From Clostridiaceae bacterium (GTDB lineage: Bacteria > Bacillota > Clostridia > Saccharofermentanales > UBA5734): a stretch of 8,289 bases of DNA. This document shows, piece by piece, positions 6,443-8,289 of this stretch. Positions within the stretch are counted from its first letter, which is position 1. Every line of letters begins with the position of its first letter. The notes beneath the pieces are model-generated. The model did not search any database and was not told the origin of the DNA. It worked only from the letters and a program-made list of their open reading frames with translations. The stretch is from the NCBI GenBank assembly GCA_012729935.1, contig JAAYBY010000205.1, positions 1 through 8,289 on the forward strand. The letters are read 5' to 3'. The position numbers and the translations under genes are program-made.

Positions 6443-7039
6443 ATGCCACAATTAAAAGGAACAGAGACAGTTAAGAATTTGATGAAGGCCTTCGCAGGTG
6501 AGTCTCAAGCGAGAAACCGGTATACCTATTTTGCCTCAATCGCGAATAAAGAAGGGTACCGGCAGATTGAAGCTATTTTTCAGGAAACAGCTGACAATGA
6601 AAAAGAACATGCCAAGCTCTTTTACAAGCATATTGCTGCTGGAATGGACGGGTCAAAAACAGGTATCCCGATTGAAATCACGGCTGAATATCCCGTTGCA
6701 TACGGCAACACCCATCAGAATCTGATTGCCGCTGCTGCCGGTGAGCATGAAGAGTGGGCAGACCTGTATTCGTCCTTTGCCGATACAGCTGAGCAGGAAG
6801 GCTTAAAAGAGATTGCCAACACATTCCGTTATGTCGCAGAAGTTGAGAAACGTCATGAAACACGTTATTTAAAACTGGCTGAGAACATTGAAAAAGATCG
6901 TGTTTTCAAAAGAGACGAGACACTCTTATGGAAATGCCGTAATTGCGGATACATTCATGAAGGCGCAGAGGCACCTGATATTTGCCCGGCCTGTAAACAT
7001 CCACAGGCGCATTTTGAGCTGTTCTGCGAAACGTACTAA
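6443..7039 (+). CDS. rbr: Rubrerythrin (non-haem diiron peroxidase)
   Basis: Reduces hydrogen peroxide in the cytoplasm of anaerobes, taking electrons through its own rubredoxin-like centre. The 198-residue length is typical. The N-terminal ferritin-like four-helix domain (about 1-145) carries the diiron ligand motifs: E20 (AGESQARNRY), E53xxH56 (EKEH), E101xxE104 (GEHEEW) and E135xxH138 (EKRH). The C-terminal rubredoxin-like domain has two Cys pairs, C165-x2-C168 (WKCRNCGY) and C181-x2-C184 (ICPACK), for one Fe(SCys)4 site. All expected ligands are present, and the domain order is the classical one, not the reversed form. The gene has its own promoter with a PerR/Fur-like box, suggesting induction by peroxide or metal status, and ends at a strong hairpin terminator. 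Confidence 0.97.
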   Translation: MPQLKGTETVKNLMKAFAGESQARNRYTYFASIANKEGYRQIEAIFQETADNEKEHAKLFYKHIAAGMDGSKTGIPIEITAEYPVAYGNTHQNLIAAAAGEHEEWADLYSSFADTAEQEGLKEIANTFRYVAEVEKRHETRYLKLAENIEKDRVFKRDETLLWKCRNCGYIHEGAEAPDICPACKHPQAHFELFCETY

Positions 7040-7058
7040 AATCGATAACGTCTATGTT

Positions 7059-7090
7059 AAGAAAGAGGCTGTTTTCAGCCTCTTTCTTTA
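7059..7090. terminator. Bidirectional intrinsic terminator between rbr and the GlmU-like gene
   Basis: A perfect 13-bp stem, AAGAAAGAGGCTG (7059-7071) with CAGCCTCTTTCTT (7076-7088), encloses a TTTT loop. The T-rich arm serves as the U tract on the + strand, and its complement does the same on the minus strand. The stem reaches the first base of the convergent gene's TAA stop (7090-7088), so one element serves both genes. Confidence 0.9.
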
Positions 7091-7765
7091 TGTTGTCACT
7101 TTGGCAACAATTTCGCCCGTCTGCTTGTAGATACAATTAGGCGGGATCAGGCCGCGAACCATGGTCAACGGATAAACTTGTGTGTTCCGGCCGATGATCG
7201 AACCGGGATTCAGCACACTGTTACAACCGATTTCGGCACCGTCTCCGATCAATGCACCTAGTTTTTTCAAACCTGTTTCAACTCGGTCTGTACCAAGTCG
7301 AAGGATAACCTGACTTCTGTCACCCTTGACGTTTGAGGTGATTGCTCCGGCGCCCATATGGGCCTGATAGCCGAGGATGGAGTCACCGACATAGTTATAG
7401 TGCGGTACCTGAACGCGGTTAAATAAAATAACATTTTTTAGTTCTGTTGAATTGCCGACAACAGCATGATCGCCAACCAGCGCATTGGTGCGTATATAGG
7501 CACCCGGTCGGATATCTGTTTCATGGCCGATGATGGCAGGACCGCCGATACAGGCGGTAGCAGCAATCTTACAGTCTTTGGCAACCCAGACATCCTCAGA
7601 CAGCTGTTCATAATCTTCCTTGGGGAGTTGGGGACCCAGTTCAAGGATCAAATCGTGAATACGACTTAATGCTGCCCACGGGAAGACGAGCTCTCGAAGA
7701 AGAGGGCCCGCCTGGGATTGCGTCAGATCGAACAGCTCCCAGCTTTTAATCGGATAATTCGTCAT
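7088..7765 (-). CDS. Left-handed beta-helix (hexapeptide) transferase resembling the GlmU acetyltransferase domain
   Basis: A 225-residue protein often labelled UDP-N-acetylglucosamine pyrophosphorylase in clostridial genomes, although it has no nucleotidyltransferase domain. An N-terminal region of about 60 residues (SWELFDLTQSQ...FPWAAL) precedes hexapeptide repeats forming a left-handed beta helix from about 66 to 205 (CIGGPAIIG, ALVGDHAVVG, ALIGDGAEIG, SIIGRNTQVYP). Segments PHYNYVGDS (121-129) and GAGAITSN (138-145) parallel HLxYxGDA and GAGTITCN of GlmU; H122 aligns with its catalytic histidine. An acyl- or acetyl-CoA-dependent sugar transferase is likely, substrate unknown. The start at 7765 is fixed by GGAGGTG five bases upstream; an in-frame ATG at 7837 lies between the promoter -35 and -10 boxes and is rejected. 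Confidence 0.82.
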   Translation of the reverse strand: MTNYPIKSWELFDLTQSQAGPLLRELVFPWAALSRIHDLILELGPQLPKEDYEQLSEDVWVAKDCKIAATACIGGPAIIGHETDIRPGAYIRTNALVGDHAVVGNSTELKNVILFNRVQVPHYNYVGDSILGYQAHMGAGAITSNVKGDRSQVILRLGTDRVETGLKKLGALIGDGAEIGCNSVLNPGSIIGRNTQVYPLTMVRGLIPPNCIYKQTGEIVAKVTT

Positions 7766-7770
7766 AGAAA

Positions 7771-7777
7771 CACCTCC
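7771..7777 (-). promoter_or_regulatory. Shine-Dalgarno fixing the start of the GlmU-like gene
   Basis: On the minus strand GGAGGTG stands five bases before the ATG at 7765. It supports this start over the in-frame ATG at 7837, which would precede the transcript. Confidence 0.88.
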
Positions 7778-7822
7778 GAATGCCTGTCTTGGTTCATCAA
7801 TCATATTTCTTCTGACAGGTTT

Positions 7823-7851
7823 ATTATACGGCGTCATGGCGAGGGCTTCAA
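7823..7851 (-). promoter_or_regulatory. Promoter of the GlmU-like gene
   Basis: On the minus strand TTGAAG (7851-7846) and a perfect TATAAT (7828-7823) are separated by 17 bases. Transcription should start near 7816, leaving a leader of about 50 bases. Confidence 0.7.
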
Positions 7852-7885
7852 GTTAGCATATTCAACAATCCGGCTGAGATGGGAA

Positions 7886-7924
7886 TAAATAATAAAGCCC
7901 CTGAAAGCCAGAACTCCCAGAGGC
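7886..7924 (-). terminator. Intrinsic terminator of the tRNA-Pro gene
   Basis: On the minus strand GCCTCTG (7924-7918) pairs with CAGGGGC (7903-7897) with one G-U pair and a 14-nt loop, followed by TTTATTATTTA (7896-7886). It begins five bases past the encoded CCA end of the tRNA. Confidence 0.75.
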
Positions 7925-7929
7925 CTCTG

Positions 7930-8006
7930 TGGTCGAGGTGAAGGGACTTGAACCCCCGACATCCTGCTCCCAAAGCAGGCGCGCTAGCCAACTGCGCTAC
8001 ACCTCG
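7930..8006 (-). tRNA. tRNA-Pro (anticodon UGG), CCA encoded
   Basis: The minus-strand sequence folds as a 77-nt cloverleaf. The acceptor stem is CGAGGTG/CACCTCG, the D stem is GCGC/GCGC, and the anticodon stem is CCTGC/GCAGG around the loop TTTGGGA, giving anticodon TGG. The T arm is GGGGG-TTCAAGT-CCCTT with two G-U pairs. The discriminator base is A and CCA is encoded. UGG reads most or all proline codons when wobble-modified. Confidence 0.96.
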
Positions 8007-8018
8007 CCGCGCTCCACG

Positions 8019-8047
8019 ATTATAAACGAAGAAGAGACTGAAAGCAA
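8019..8047 (-). promoter_or_regulatory. Promoter of the tRNA-Pro gene
   Basis: On the minus strand a perfect TATAAT (8024-8019) lies 17 bases from TTGCTT (8047-8042). Transcription would begin near 8012, just six or so bases before the mature tRNA 5' end. Confidence 0.7.
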
Positions 8048-8050
8048 CAC

Positions 8051-8087
8051 CCGGCAGCAGAACTGTTGTTGTATCACGCGCTGCCGG
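8051..8087. repeat. GC-rich inverted repeat between the tRNA and the next gene
   Basis: CCGGCAGC (8051-8058) and GCTGCCGG (8080-8087) form a perfect 8-bp stem with a 21-nt interior. No T run follows on either strand, so it is not a standard intrinsic terminator. It ends only three bases upstream of the tRNA -35 box. It could be an operator, a cruciform or a remnant; nothing in the sequence decides this. Confidence 0.5.
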
Positions 8088-8135
8088 CGAACCTGATCAC
8101 TGCAGAACACAATAGGTCCGGGTCAAATATTCGTC

Positions 8136-8164
8136 TTGCAGATTAATTTATGACAGCGTATCAT
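8136..8164 (+). promoter_or_regulatory. Possible promoter of the gene at 8208
   Basis: TTGCAG (8136-8141) and TATCAT (8159-8164) are separated by 17 bases; the -10 matches five of six consensus bases and the -35 is weak. It is correctly placed about 40 bases upstream of the ATG. Confidence 0.45.
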
Positions 8165-8207
8165 GATCCTTAATATGCAATTCAAAATGATCAGACTGGA
8201 GGGTTCT

Positions 8208-8289
8208 ATGAATAAGCAATTAAACATTGGATGGGCTCAGGTGGATATCACACCAGATCGACCGGTCTTTGTTGCCGGACAAATGTATC
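8208..8289 (+). CDS. Start of an unidentified protein (possible neutral ceramidase-like N terminus), 3' truncated
   Basis: Only 27 codons are inside the window, beginning MNKQLNIGWAQVDITPDR and continuing PVFVAGQMY to the edge. The start is well supported by GGAGG (8198-8202), five bases before the ATG. There is no signal peptide. The pattern GWAxVDITPxxPVxxAGQ recalls the N terminus of neutral/alkaline ceramidase-like proteins, in which a xVDITP strand precedes an AG segment; such cytoplasmic clostridial homologues are usually hypothetical proteins. With so few residues this is a suggestion only; the existence of the gene is more certain than its family. Confidence 0.6.
   Translation, partial: MNKQLNIGWAQVDITPDRPVFVAGQMY

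Noticed and set aside
7766..7837. ATG at 7837 as start of the GlmU-like protein
   Set aside because: It lies between the -35 and -10 of a good promoter and lacks a ribosome binding site, whereas GGAGGTG stands before the ATG at 7765.

Overview
The window looks like chromosomal sequence of an anaerobic Bacillota species, probably clostridial. The reasons are strong GGAGG-type ribosome binding sites, a rubrerythrin with a PerR/Fur-like box at its promoter, a KdpD-like universal stress domain, a GlmU-like hexapeptide protein of the kind common in clostridia, and CCA encoded in the tRNA gene. This lineage call is inference from gene content; no taxonomic marker gene is present.

Layout: (1) 1-740 (+), the 3' part of a HAD-IIA (NagD-type) phosphatase, closed by an intrinsic terminator at about 763-801. 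(2) 770-4549 (-), a co-oriented block transcribed right to left: OmpR-type response regulator, membrane sensor histidine kinase (stop and start codons abutting), a 148-bp gap with a possible internal promoter, a small KdpD-like USP protein, and an RluF-like pseudouridine synthase whose start overlaps the USP stop by one base. (3) 4550-4713, a divergent promoter region with a TATAAT box on each strand and a tandem ATCAGTAT repeat at the regulator promoter. (4) 4714-6344 (+), an RNA-type SAM methyltransferase and an RluA-family pseudouridine synthase overlapping by 4 bp. (5) 6343-7039 (+), rubrerythrin with its own extended -10 promoter, a PerR/Fur-like box and a 5' UTR hairpin. (6) A shared terminator at 7059-7088, then a convergent GlmU-C-like left-handed beta-helix protein (7088-7765, -). 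(7) tRNA-Pro(UGG) (7930-8006, -) with promoter and terminator. (8) A GC-rich hairpin at 8051-8087, then the first 27 codons of a + strand gene of uncertain family (8208 to the edge).

Taken together, the window is mostly housekeeping: RNA modification (two pseudouridine synthases of different families plus a methyltransferase), one envelope-sensing two-component system, peroxide defence, and a tRNA. I see no mobile element, CRISPR array, phage gene or defence system, and I do not claim a novel system. The best leads are regulatory: the metal/peroxide-type box at the rubrerythrin promoter, the tandem repeat at the two-component promoter, and the stand-alone KdpD-like USP protein downstream of a non-Kdp two-component pair. 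No stretch longer than 300 bases lacks a gene.
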